Shown here one piece after another: positions 27,669 through 35,574 of a stretch of 64,000 nt of DNA (positions within the stretch are counted from its first letter, which is position 1; every line of letters starts with the position of its first letter). The translations under genes and the position numbers were made by a program. The stretch lies in assembly GCF_022012475.1 (NCBI RefSeq), contig NZ_JAKLWS010000009.1, forward strand, positions 86,143-150,142, read 5' to 3'. This DNA comes from Rhodohalobacter sulfatireducens (GTDB lineage Bacteria > Bacteroidota > Rhodothermia > Balneolales > Balneolaceae). The notes below the pieces were generated by a model. That model ran no database searches. It saw only the letters and a program-made list of their open reading frames with translations, and was not told the origin of the DNA.

Positions 27669-28820
27669 TTGAATAATATTAGGAAAACACTAAAACTAAT
27701 TGATACAAAATATTTTACGGTATTTTGGTCAATCATATTAGTCGCTTTATCACTCAGAATATTTATATCGTTTTTTACCGGTTTATCTTGGTATTCTGTC
27801 GATTCATATACATACCTGGATATGGCAGATGCAATATTGAATGGAGAGCCCTATTCACGTTTCCCCAATGGTCTTCCACTCTTAATTGCTGGTTTAAAAA
27901 TATTTTTACCGACTTCATGGATTCCTGCTTCTATTATTTGGACAAATATTCTCGCATCTACGGCTGCAGTTGGTTTGACAATAGGAATTTCAAAAAAAAT
28001 TACAGGAAACACTTTTTTAGCGTGTTTAGCCGGGCTTATTCTTGCAATTTATCCCAACCAGCTGAACTACGTCAGGCAAATTCTGACTGAAGCACCTGCT
28101 ACTTTTTTTCTCGTATTCCATGTATACCTATTTTTCCACAGAAGGTACTTTAGTTCGGCTGCCATCCTATTTATTGCAGTCCTGTTTCGTTCAAGTCTCT
28201 TACCACTAATTCCGTTAATGCTGATCTTTGCATTTGCCTTTGAAAGGTCGGGAAATCCAAAGATACCCATTTTAAAATTTATTGGAGGTTTAGTGTCTAT
28301 CACTTTGATATATATGCTATTCGTGATATTTGAAATAGTAAAACCTTCCGCAAACCTGAGTGCGAACCTACTCATCTCAATAAGTTCTTACGGCGGCAAT
28401 ATTGACTATACTCTTTCGGGATTTACGAACGCAGAACTAGATTCAGCTTTGAATACTTATTTCACCTTTGCTGTCGAACATCCCTGGGAGTACATTAAAC
28501 AACGAATATTATCATTCAATGAGTTGTGGGGCTGGCCGTCAACCGGGGAACCACAGAGAAGTTTCGCCAAAAAATTACTTATTGCTTTACGTATCCCTTT
28601 CTTTATCGGTGCTGTGGTTGCTTTCTGTCAAAATTTAAAAAAACCAGAGATATGGGTTCTATTCTCTCCGGTTCTTATTATTACTGCAATTCATACAATG
28701 TTTTTCTCAACAACCCGGTTTAGTTACGTTGCAGAGCCGTTTATCATAATTTTGACCCTTATTTTGCTGGAAAGTATCTACAAGAAGTGGTTTAATAAGG
28801 CTAAATATCTAAGCGTCTGA
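27669..28820 (+). CDS. Multi-spanning GT-C type glycosyltransferase-like membrane protein
   Basis: A 383-residue protein with about ten membrane helices. After the first helix a periplasmic loop carries WYSVDSYTYLDMADAILNGEPYSRFPNGLPLL, with the Asp expected for the catalytic region of GT39/ArnT-like GT-C enzymes that use polyprenyl-phosphate sugars. The start is a TTG at 27669; no better ATG exists before the first helix. It converges on, and overlaps by 20 bp, the three-gene operon for polyprenyl-phospho-arabinose. A role as an arabinofuranosyltransferase using that donor is my inference; GT39 membership itself is moderately supported. Confidence 0.65.
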   Translation: MNNIRKTLKLIDTKYFTVFWSIILVALSLRIFISFFTGLSWYSVDSYTYLDMADAILNGEPYSRFPNGLPLLIAGLKIFLPTSWIPASIIWTNILASTAAVGLTIGISKKITGNTFLACLAGLILAIYPNQLNYVRQILTEAPATFFLVFHVYLFFHRRYFSSAAILFIAVLFRSSLLPLIPLMLIFAFAFERSGNPKIPILKFIGGLVSITLIYMLFVIFEIVKPSANLSANLLISISSYGGNIDYTLSGFTNAELDSALNTYFTFAVEHPWEYIKQRILSFNELWGWPSTGEPQRSFAKKLLIALRIPFFIGAVVAFCQNLKKPEIWVLFSPVLIITAIHTMFFSTTRFSYVAEPFIIILTLILLESIYKKWFNKAKYLSV

Positions 28821-29538
28821 AAATCGTCTCAGGAATAGACTTGACTATGAACATGATCAGTCGCCAAACCGGGTATACATAAATGATGTTTCTCTTTTTG
28901 AGTATTCCCTTGTAAATGGCTATTCCAACATCTTTGGGATCTGCAGTTATCATCCCGGGCAGATCTCTATTCAATGTCATTTTTGTTCTTACAAATCCGG
29001 GCTTTACCGTCATTACGTGAATATCAACTTTGTAAAGCCTTTGTCTTAACCCTGATAAATAAGCGGAAAAACCGGCCTTTGAGGACCCATAAATATAGTT
29101 TTCTTGTCTTCCTCTTTCACCCGCTACAGAACTGATTCCCACAATGAAACCGGTTTTACGTTCAGTAAAGTCTTCAGCAATAATCTCCAGGATACTTACC
29201 GCACCCGTAAAATTTGTATCCAGTGTTTTCTTTGCTTCACCGAAGTTTTTTTGAGCACGTTGCTGATCCCCCAAATATCCAAAAGCCAGGATAACTCCAT
29301 CTGGTTTATATGGCAGATTTTCGTAGAAAGAGTTATGGCTCTTGAAATCTGAAGCGTCAAATTCAAATGTTTTTACCCGGACCTGATGCTTGATCTCGAT
29401 ATCAGACGCAACCTTATTAAGATTTGAAATATCTCTCGATGCCAGCAGCAGATTCCAACTGTTTTTCGCAAATTGATGAGCCGTTTCTACCGCTATATCA
29501 CTATTCGCCCCTAAAATTAACAGCCAACGATCATTCAT
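28801..29538 (-). CDS. dprE2: DprE2-like decaprenylphosphoryl-2-keto-ribose reductase (SDR family)
   Basis: A 245-residue short-chain dehydrogenase that reduces the 2-keto intermediate to polyprenyl-phospho-D-arabinofuranose. Seen: N-terminal cofactor motif LILGANSDIAVETA, FGYLGDQQRA, active-site SSVAGERGRQENYIYGSSKAG (Ser, Tyr, Lys) and VKPGFVRTKMT. The C-terminus (FIVKSIPETIFRRLDI) closely parallels that of mycobacterial DprE2 as I remember it. Its start overlaps the end of the DprE1 gene by four bases, so the pair are translated together, as expected for the two halves of the epimerase. Confidence 0.85.
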   Translation of the reverse strand: MNDRWLLILGANSDIAVETAHQFAKNSWNLLLASRDISNLNKVASDIEIKHQVRVKTFEFDASDFKSHNSFYENLPYKPDGVILAFGYLGDQQRAQKNFGEAKKTLDTNFTGAVSILEIIAEDFTERKTGFIVGISSVAGERGRQENYIYGSSKAGFSAYLSGLRQRLYKVDIHVMTVKPGFVRTKMTLNRDLPGMITADPKDVGIAIYKGILKKRNIIYVYPVWRLIMFIVKSIPETIFRRLDI

Positions 29539-30833
29539 AAATTCAATCGTTTTGATTGAAGAGAATTAAAAAGTTCATTCATACCGTAGTGTTCTCGAAT
29601 CGAACGAAATTTATCTGCTTTTGGGTAACCTGAGTCAAAAACCTCCTCACTCATCCTGGAATCTTTGGCAAGATAGATACGTCCACCCCATTCAGTTATT
29701 TTTTTATCCAGATCATTCAATAACGACAAAATTTTATCATCAACTTTAAAATCCAATGCCAGTGTGTACCCTTCCATCGGGAATGAAAGTAAGTTTTTAT
29801 TCTGCTTTCCAAAAAGTTTTAAAACTCCCAACGGTGAATAAACGTTGTTTCTTTGTAAATAAGTTAAAATCTCTTTAATGCCTTCAAAACTATTTTCTTT
29901 AGGAAGTACGAATTGATACTGCAGAGGCCCTTTCTGCCCATAAAGTCGGTTCCAATTCTTCAATTTATCCAACGGATAGAAGAAAGAATCTACGCTGACT
30001 TTACTGTTGCTTACTTTTTTAAAGTTTTTATTGTAGTAGAACTGATTAAATAATTTGATACTACCGTTATTAATTAGGAAAGACGGAAACGCAATAGGCA
30101 CTTCAAAATTACCCGGAGGTTTATAATTAAAATCACCGACGTCATTAAAGTGTCCAACATTCAATAAACCTCTTCCCAAAGAATCACCGGTGGCTGTGCA
30201 ATCCATCCAGGCTACTGAGTATGGTTCATCAGAAAATTTTTCAAATGCCTGGAAGGTCTCTCTTAATGAAGCTGTTTTTATGACCTGTTGCGAAATAGTA
30301 CTTGACTGAACCTTTTGCAGCTTGATCGTGGCTTTCAAAATAATACCGGTTAATCCCATTCCGCCGCATGTAGCATGAAAAAGCTCTTTATTTTCACTTC
30401 TGGAACAAGTTTTCACAGATCCGTTTGGAAGCATCAATGAAAACTCAGAAACAGATTCACTGAAAGCTCCGGTTTGATGATGATTTTTACCGTGAACATC
30501 GCTCGCAATAGCCCCACCGACCGTAACAAATTTAGTTCCGGGTGAGACTTTTAAAAACCAACCACGAGGCAAAAATGTTTTTAAGATTTCAGATAAGAGC
30601 ACTCCACCTTCGCAGGTTAACCGACCACTGACTTGATCAAACTGAAGCATTCTTTTAGCCGGTCGCATTTTTAAAATTGATTCAGAGAGTGCACTGTCTC
30701 CATAGCTCCGGCCAAACCCATGTGCAATGATTGGTTCATGCTTGTCAATACTCTTAAAGAGGGAATCTTCTGAATGGTAGTGTATGATATCAGAGTCAAT
30801 AACCGGGTAACGTCCCCAACCAGAAATTTTCAT
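29535..30833 (-). CDS. dprE1: DprE1-like decaprenylphosphoryl-beta-D-ribose 2-oxidase
   Basis: A 432-residue FAD oxidase that oxidises the 2-hydroxyl of polyprenylphosphoryl ribose. Seen: FAD-binding AHGFGRSYGDSAL (37-49), TVGGAIASDVHGKNHH (104-119, His114 matching Mtb His132), WNRLYGQKGPLQYQFVLP, and AKDSR with Lys390 matching catalytic Lys418. Compared with remembered M. tuberculosis DprE1, the benzothiazinone-reactive Cys387 position is Ala359 (YTLALDF for WNICVDF); its spacing to the Lys, 31 residues, is identical. Lies 1 bp from the UbiA gene and overlaps dprE2 by 4 bp. Confidence 0.9.
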   Translation of the reverse strand: MKISGWGRYPVIDSDIIHYHSEDSLFKSIDKHEPIIAHGFGRSYGDSALSESILKMRPAKRMLQFDQVSGRLTCEGGVLLSEILKTFLPRGWFLKVSPGTKFVTVGGAIASDVHGKNHHQTGAFSESVSEFSLMLPNGSVKTCSRSENKELFHATCGGMGLTGIILKATIKLQKVQSSTISQQVIKTASLRETFQAFEKFSDEPYSVAWMDCTATGDSLGRGLLNVGHFNDVGDFNYKPPGNFEVPIAFPSFLINNGSIKLFNQFYYNKNFKKVSNSKVSVDSFFYPLDKLKNWNRLYGQKGPLQYQFVLPKENSFEGIKEILTYLQRNNVYSPLGVLKLFGKQNKNLLSFPMEGYTLALDFKVDDKILSLLNDLDKKITEWGGRIYLAKDSRMSEEVFDSGYPKADKFRSIREHYGMNELFNSLQSKRLNL

Positions 30834-30834
30834 A

Positions 30835-31710
30835 TCAGAAAGAAAAAATTAGAAAACTTATTAGCCAGCAAATTATAGTTACCTGTAGAAAAATGTCTTT
30901 AATCACCAGGTATGTTGGATTCCCACTTCGGTTTTCTACGAACGTGATTTGCATATACCGCAAAATACCTATGACGACAAAACCGGAAGTCAAGTAGATA
31001 TTTTCGGAGGCCAGCCTGTCAATAACATCCTCAGACATAGTATACATGATGTAGGCCACGGTTGTAACACCAGCCATAAATACCATGCCTGCGTTGATCA
31101 TTTCAAGATTATAACCGTCTGCATTTTTCCGGGTTTTGATACCATCATCTCCAAGTAAAACGTCATCTCTTCTTTTTGCAAGTGCCAAAAATAAAGCCAA
31201 CAGAAATGTTACCAAAACGATCCAATTGGTTGGCGTTACATCTATAAGTTCAGCCCCGGCATAAATCCTTAGAACAAACCCAACAGCAATGAGAGTGATA
31301 TCTAAAATGGAGATCTGTTTTAACTTTAATGAGTAAGCTAAAATCATAATTACATATATCCCCAAAACCGTTAGGAAAGTTGTATCGAGAAGTGCAGCCC
31401 CGCTGAGAGCTACTGTAAGCAGAACAATCGCAAATAAAACGGCAGATCTTGTACCTATCTTTCCGGCGGCTACAGGTCGATATTTTTTCTCAGGATGTTG
31501 GCGATCCTCCACACGGTCAAAAACATCATTAATGGAATAGAGTCCGCTTGATGCAAGCGAAAAAAGAATAAATCCTCCAAGTACAGCGGCAATATTTTCC
31601 GGGGAGTATTGATAGCTGAAGAAGAGCGGTGCGAACAAGAACAAGTTCTTTATCCACTGTTGTGGACGCATCAATTTTAAGTAATGAATCATGCTTTCTG
31701 TCAATTTCAC
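30835..31710 (-). CDS. Polyprenyl-phosphate phosphoribosyltransferase, UbiA family (DPPR synthase-like)
   Basis: A 291-residue membrane prenyltransferase-fold enzyme that joins PRPP and polyprenyl phosphate to give polyprenylphosphoryl-5-phosphoribose, the step before DprE1. Seen: the first Asp motif and its extension NDVFDRVEDRQHPEKK plus YRPVAAGKIG, which fits Rv3806c-type enzymes rather than menaquinone UbiA; a second loop LAKRRDDVLLGDDG; eight to nine helices. Same operon order, UbiA-DprE1-DprE2, with spacings of 1 bp and a 4-bp overlap. The phosphatase needed between the UbiA and DprE1 steps is not in the operon. Confidence 0.88.
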   Translation of the reverse strand: MKLTESMIHYLKLMRPQQWIKNLFLFAPLFFSYQYSPENIAAVLGGFILFSLASSGLYSINDVFDRVEDRQHPEKKYRPVAAGKIGTRSAVLFAIVLLTVALSGAALLDTTFLTVLGIYVIMILAYSLKLKQISILDITLIAVGFVLRIYAGAELIDVTPTNWIVLVTFLLALFLALAKRRDDVLLGDDGIKTRKNADGYNLEMINAGMVFMAGVTTVAYIMYTMSEDVIDRLASENIYLTSGFVVIGILRYMQITFVENRSGNPTYLVIKDIFLQVTIICWLISFLIFSF

Positions 31711-31741
31711 CTCAAATCCACAATATTCAAATATGTTAACC

Positions 31742-32014
31742 TTACTTTCTACCCGTTAACAATCCCACAACAACTACGAAAACAACTGACCCGATAATTG
31801 ACCAAATGATTGGGAATTGACGTCCGCCAACTTCAATGCTGAAAATTTCAGGTAATCCTAATTGAGTGCTTAACCAAGACCCAAGCAACGCTCCGATAAA
31901 ACCCACTACAATTGAAACGACACATCCTCCGCGGGAGTAACCTGCAATAGCCTGCCCTATAGATCCGCAAATTCCGGCGATTAACAGTAAAAGCAAAAAT
32001 TCAATAAGTCCCAT
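31742..32014 (-). CDS. GlsB/YeaQ/YmgE-type stress-response membrane protein
   Basis: A 90-residue protein with three helices and the family pattern GLIEFLLLLLIAGICGSIGQAIAGYSRGGCVVSIVVGFIGALLGSWLS. This transglycosylase-associated family is widespread, small and functionally undefined; expression is often stress-linked. It lies 31 bp upstream of nothing obvious and downstream of ggt on the same strand (46-bp gap), so co-transcription with ggt is possible. Confidence 0.85.
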   Translation of the reverse strand: MGLIEFLLLLLIAGICGSIGQAIAGYSRGGCVVSIVVGFIGALLGSWLSTQLGLPEIFSIEVGGRQFPIIWSIIGSVVFVVVVGLLTGRK

Positions 32015-32060
32015 AATCTATGCCTCAAAGTACTTTTTATTAATGTAAAATAATTGTGAT

Positions 32061-33893
32061 CTACTCTCCCATTACAGTTCCCTCTCTTCGTGGATCTGCA
32101 CCGCCAAAATATCCTTTATCGGTTTTTTGAATGGCATGGATTCCACTTGTCATCGGCCTGATGATAATTTCATGCCCCATTGCCTCAAGTTCATTAATTA
32201 AATTATCAGGGAACCTGTTTTCTTCTAACACAGAAGGCCCATTATAGTTTCCAAAATTCGGCAAATCGATCGCTTTCTGTGCATTAAGATCCCATTCATA
32301 CATGCCTACAATTGCTTTAGCCGTGTAATGAATGATAGATGTCCCTCCGGGTGAACCGACAGATGCAAGAAATTCTCCCGTTTCACCGTCAAAAACTAAC
32401 GTTGGTGCCATACTCGACCTCGGCCGTTTCCCGGGTTCAACGCGATTTGCTATTGGATTTCCCTCTTCGTCGATCGGGCTGAAAGAGAAATCTGTGAGCT
32501 CATTATTTAGCATAAATCCACCCGGCAAACCGGTTCCGCCGTCACTCATAATTCGGCTCCCAAACCCACTCTCGATTGTTGTTGTCATCGAAACCGCATT
32601 ACCTTCGCGGTCAACAATACTAATATGGCTTGTGCCGTATTCCGGTTGTGTTTTCTGAACGCCATACATAGCCTGCATCTCTCCCGGTGTTCCGGGTTCA
32701 GCTCTTTCCATGCTTGCATTGGTTTGAATCAACTGAGCACGTTCGGCAAGGTAGGTGGAGTCCAGCATCGTCTGCCAACTCCCACCGGGTGGTTGCACAA
32801 AACGTTCATCAGCTACATATTGATTACGATCGGCAAAGGCCAGTTTTGCTGCTTCCAGGTATTGATGAAGCCATCCGGTTGAAGGGATGGAATCCAGGAA
32901 CGCAACCTCCGGTTCCTTAAGGTTTTCCATGATCCCCAGAATCTGCATAATAGCCAGATGCCCGGAAGCGGGTGGTGGAAATCCACAGATTTCGTATGCT
33001 TTCCAATCGTTGCAGATCTCTTCAGTTTCCAAATCGAGACTTGGGTACTCTTCCAGGTCCTCAGTTGTCATCGATCCGGGCTGTTCATGTGCTTGTATTC
33101 TTGCTGAGATATCCCGGGCTGCATCTCCTTCATAAAAAGCTGAAATCCCTTCACCGGAGACTTTCCTGAGTATTTGAGCCAATGCAGGATTTTTCAGTAA
33201 GTGCCCGACCGGTAGTGCATTTCCCTCCTCATCATAATAAAAGTCCCGTGCTAATTCGTCATTACGCAGGGATTCATCATTTTCCAAGAGTTCATGTAAG
33301 CGTGGTGTAATCTCAAATCCCTCCTCTGCAAGTGTGATCGCCGGTTCAAGAACTTCCGTCCATGGTAGCCGGCCAAATTCGTCGTGTATTACATTCAGAA
33401 GAGCCAATGTTCCGGGTACACCTACTGATTTCCCACTCCGAACGGCATCAGCGTGTTGTAGTGTCTCCCCGTTTTCATCCAGGAAAAGTCGCTCTGTGGC
33501 CCCGGATGGAGCCGTCTCACGCCCATTGTATGCATGAATTTCTTTCCCATCCCACATCATGAAAAACGCTCCACCCCCAATTCCACTCGATTGAGGTTCA
33601 ACCAACGTAAGTACCAACTGTACTGCAATGGTTGCATCAACAGCATTGCCACCGGCCTGAATGATCTGATAACCGGCGTCAGTTGAGAGTGGATTTGCAG
33701 ATGCTACAGCAAACTCAGATGTAGCCCATCCGGGTTTAGGTTGATAACCGGTGGAAATCTCCGGCGGTTCGGGAATCTGATAGCTTACTTTGCCCTGCTG
33801 ACTTTGACTCACGCAACCTGACAGGGAAAAAAATACAAATCCTGCAGAGATGATTAACAAGATTAATAGATTCTTTATAATATTGCAGGACAT
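32061..33893 (-). CDS. ggt: Gamma-glutamyltransferase (lipoprotein)
   Basis: A 610-residue Ntn-hydrolase that cleaves gamma-glutamyl bonds of glutathione-like compounds in the periplasm. Lipoprotein signal: hydrophobic stretch then LSGC (Cys27). Autoprocessing and catalytic Thr is Thr421 in PEYGTSHISIVDREGNAVS, which becomes the N-terminus of the small subunit; SGFGSRI and PGKRPRSSMAPTLV are further conserved active-site segments. In a bacillithiol-making cell it may act on peptides or imported glutathione. The start at 33893 gives a normal signal peptide. Confidence 0.93.
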   Translation of the reverse strand: MSCNIIKNLLILLIISAGFVFFSLSGCVSQSQQGKVSYQIPEPPEISTGYQPKPGWATSEFAVASANPLSTDAGYQIIQAGGNAVDATIAVQLVLTLVEPQSSGIGGGAFFMMWDGKEIHAYNGRETAPSGATERLFLDENGETLQHADAVRSGKSVGVPGTLALLNVIHDEFGRLPWTEVLEPAITLAEEGFEITPRLHELLENDESLRNDELARDFYYDEEGNALPVGHLLKNPALAQILRKVSGEGISAFYEGDAARDISARIQAHEQPGSMTTEDLEEYPSLDLETEEICNDWKAYEICGFPPPASGHLAIMQILGIMENLKEPEVAFLDSIPSTGWLHQYLEAAKLAFADRNQYVADERFVQPPGGSWQTMLDSTYLAERAQLIQTNASMERAEPGTPGEMQAMYGVQKTQPEYGTSHISIVDREGNAVSMTTTIESGFGSRIMSDGGTGLPGGFMLNNELTDFSFSPIDEEGNPIANRVEPGKRPRSSMAPTLVFDGETGEFLASVGSPGGTSIIHYTAKAIVGMYEWDLNAQKAIDLPNFGNYNGPSVLEENRFPDNLINELEAMGHEIIIRPMTSGIHAIQKTDKGYFGGADPRREGTVMGE

Positions 33894-33961
33894 TTAGATA
33901 AGGCTTTTTATTAAAGTTATATTTAAATTTTTTTAAGATTGAAAAATCAAACAGAAATATG

Positions 33962-34117
33962 TCAACTCCCTCTACCATATACAAAAAGGGATTTTTGAGA
34001 ACCTCGGCTGCACAGTGAGTTTTTGTGCTGTCGAGTTCCATCCCAAAATATGAATTCAGCAGCCGTTAGCCCCGCTGCTCCTCCGCCTATTACCGCTGCG
34101 TCGTACATCATCTTCAT
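33962..34117 (-). pseudogene. 5' remnant of an FAD/NAD(P)-dependent oxidoreductase gene
   Basis: An ATG at 34117 opens MKMMYDAAVIGGGAAGLTAAEF, a textbook Rossmann FAD-binding start of the dihydrolipoyl-dehydrogenase/mercuric-reductase or related flavoprotein families. After about 22 codons the sequence loses all resemblance and stops at TGA 33962-33964 (51 residues in all). The rest of the gene is missing, so this is a deletion remnant. Its ATG overlaps the TGA of the decayed membrane-protein gene upstream, showing they were once a coupled pair. Confidence 0.8.
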
Positions 34118-34447
34118 GTAATATTCTTTTCTTTAACTTTTGATTTTACTTTTCGGAGTGTCGACCATGCTCCGTAGACCAGCATCATCAGTACAATTAA
34201 ATATACCCACACAGGTGCATTTTCTCCGGCGATCATCAGGTAGAGATAGGCCGATACAAAAAAGAAACTTGCCGATAGAATTGGCAAAACAATCGATAAA
34301 TATCTTTTATAGTTTCTGACTATCCAAGCAACCGAGATAGTAAAAAAGGTATCGTTCCAACATCAATACCTCCAAAAATGAAAGGATAAACCCCGTAATT
34401 TTCACTAAAGCTAAAAACCAATTGCCAAAAGCTTCAAACCATTCCAT
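34114..34447 (-). pseudogene. Frameshifted small membrane protein gene
   Basis: Read from the ATG at 34447, the frame breaks twice, each time at a T run on the coding strand: 34427-34430 and 34342-34347. Adding one T to each restores a single 111-residue reading with three hydrophobic segments (GVYPFIFGGIDVGTIPFFTI, SIVLPILSASFFFVSAYLYL, VYLIVLMMLVYGAWSTL) ending KVKSKVKEKNIT. The stop overlaps the start of the FAD-oxidoreductase remnant (ATGA). Either both genes are decaying together or the base runs are miscalled; the truncated partner favours decay. Family not recognised. Confidence 0.7.
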
Positions 34448-34614
34448 ACTTTTTAACCGCAAGACTACGTTTAATTGTAAATCAATCCATCTCACTAGAT
34501 TCACATTTTCAGACCTGTGTATCTAATATCTGTAAAAGTTTGAAACTTTATTATCTTAGAATAGATTATTGAGATTGGCGTTGATATATTCAGCATCTAA
34601 TAAACCAGACAGAG

Positions 34615-34923
34615 TTGAGTCCACTTAGATCTAAATTATCGGTTTTTATACTTGCTATAGCAGCATTGGGTTTGCTTTCCTCCCTGATGCACTATCACAG
34701 CTATACGCTTGACTGCCTGGAGCACGCCGGTGAACCACACTACACAGAATATGAGATCGTATGCCCGGTATGTGCTCTTCATGTTAAAGTGGACACAGAT
34801 GAAATTAACTCGTTTGAAGCAGATTTAGATTTTAAAGAGTACATCGTTTCCACTGATGATCTTCTTATTCTCCAGGAAAATTACGACACCCCTCTTGGAC
34901 GCTCACCCCCTTTCATAGCTTAG
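34615..34923 (+). CDS. Small secreted protein with CPVC motif, metal-uptake locus
   Basis: A 102-residue protein beginning at a TTG (34615): signal-like helix (LSVFILAIAALGLLSSLMHYHSY), then an acidic domain with Cys residues in LDCLEHAG and IVCPVCALHVKV, ending in LGRSPPFIA. A short C-terminal RSPP/RAPP tail is a feature of small unknown proteins encoded beside metal TonB receptors in this group of bacteria. The His and CPxC residues could bind a metal. First of three collinear genes with a His-rich lipoprotein and a TonB receptor. Function unknown. Confidence 0.65.
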   Translation: MSPLRSKLSVFILAIAALGLLSSLMHYHSYTLDCLEHAGEPHYTEYEIVCPVCALHVKVDTDEINSFEADLDFKEYIVSTDDLLILQENYDTPLGRSPPFIA

Positions 34924-34995
34924 TGTTATCACTTCTTCAACCCGCATTTGCGGAATATTATAAACTAAATCACAATATTTTAACTCTTTCAAGCT

Positions 34996-35508
34996 ATGAA
35001 AAGGTTTACTCTATTTCCCGCGGCTAAGACCGTACTTACGATTTTTATATTTTCGATCATTGCAATCTCATGCTCTAATTCAACCAGTTCCGATGATCAC
35101 GATGATGATGAACATCAAAGTCCTGCCGGATTTCGTTTGATGATGAATGGTGCAGTAATGGCAGAGCAATTACCCGGGCAAGATGTTACCGGTGAATTTG
35201 AATTAACACATGGCGAAGAAACCGACCTCATTACAATTTTCTTTCTTGCAGAAGATGGAGATGAATTTCAGCCAGATGAAGAAGACTATAGTCTTGGTTA
35301 TGAATTCGAAGATGAAGGCATCGCCGAGTTTGAACAACATGAGGAGGATGGAAAATGGAGTTTCCATTTACATGCTGAATCCGAAGGAATAACCGATTTA
35401 AGTTTAAAGCTTATGCACGGTGACCATTCGGATTTTACTACGCAGGGCATTCATGTTCATGTTGAAGAAGGCGAGCATGATGAAAATGATGAAGATCATG
35501 ATCACTAA
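34996..35508 (+). CDS. His/Asp-rich lipoprotein, probable metal-binding
   Basis: A 170-residue lipoprotein (ISCSNSTSS, Cys at 26). The mature start is DDHDDDEHQ and the end is HVHVEEGEHDENDEDHDH, with HLHAESEG and MHGDHSD in between, a composition typical of periplasmic or surface zinc/copper-binding proteins. The middle looks like two short beta repeats (GEFELTHGEETDLITIFFLAEDG). It lies 72 bp after the small secreted protein and is followed by a strong terminator and then a TonB receptor. A metal-capture role feeding that receptor is inference. Confidence 0.75.
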   Translation: MKRFTLFPAAKTVLTIFIFSIIAISCSNSTSSDDHDDDEHQSPAGFRLMMNGAVMAEQLPGQDVTGEFELTHGEETDLITIFFLAEDGDEFQPDEEDYSLGYEFEDEGIAEFEQHEEDGKWSFHLHAESEGITDLSLKLMHGDHSDFTTQGIHVHVEEGEHDENDEDHDH

Positions 35509-35519
35509 TTAATCTTCCC

Positions 35520-35553
35520 AAAAGGCCTGTAAAAATACAGGCCTTTTAATTTT
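35520..35553 (+). terminator. Rho-independent terminator
   Basis: AAAAGGCCTGTA (35520-35531), loop AAAA, TACAGGCCTTTT (35536-35547): a perfect 12-bp stem followed by AATTTTCTTTT. It ends transcription after the His-rich lipoprotein gene; the next gene starts 27 bp on, so read-through or a separate start is needed for the receptor. Confidence 0.85.
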
Positions 35554-35574
35554 CTTTTCTAAAGATCGCATTGT

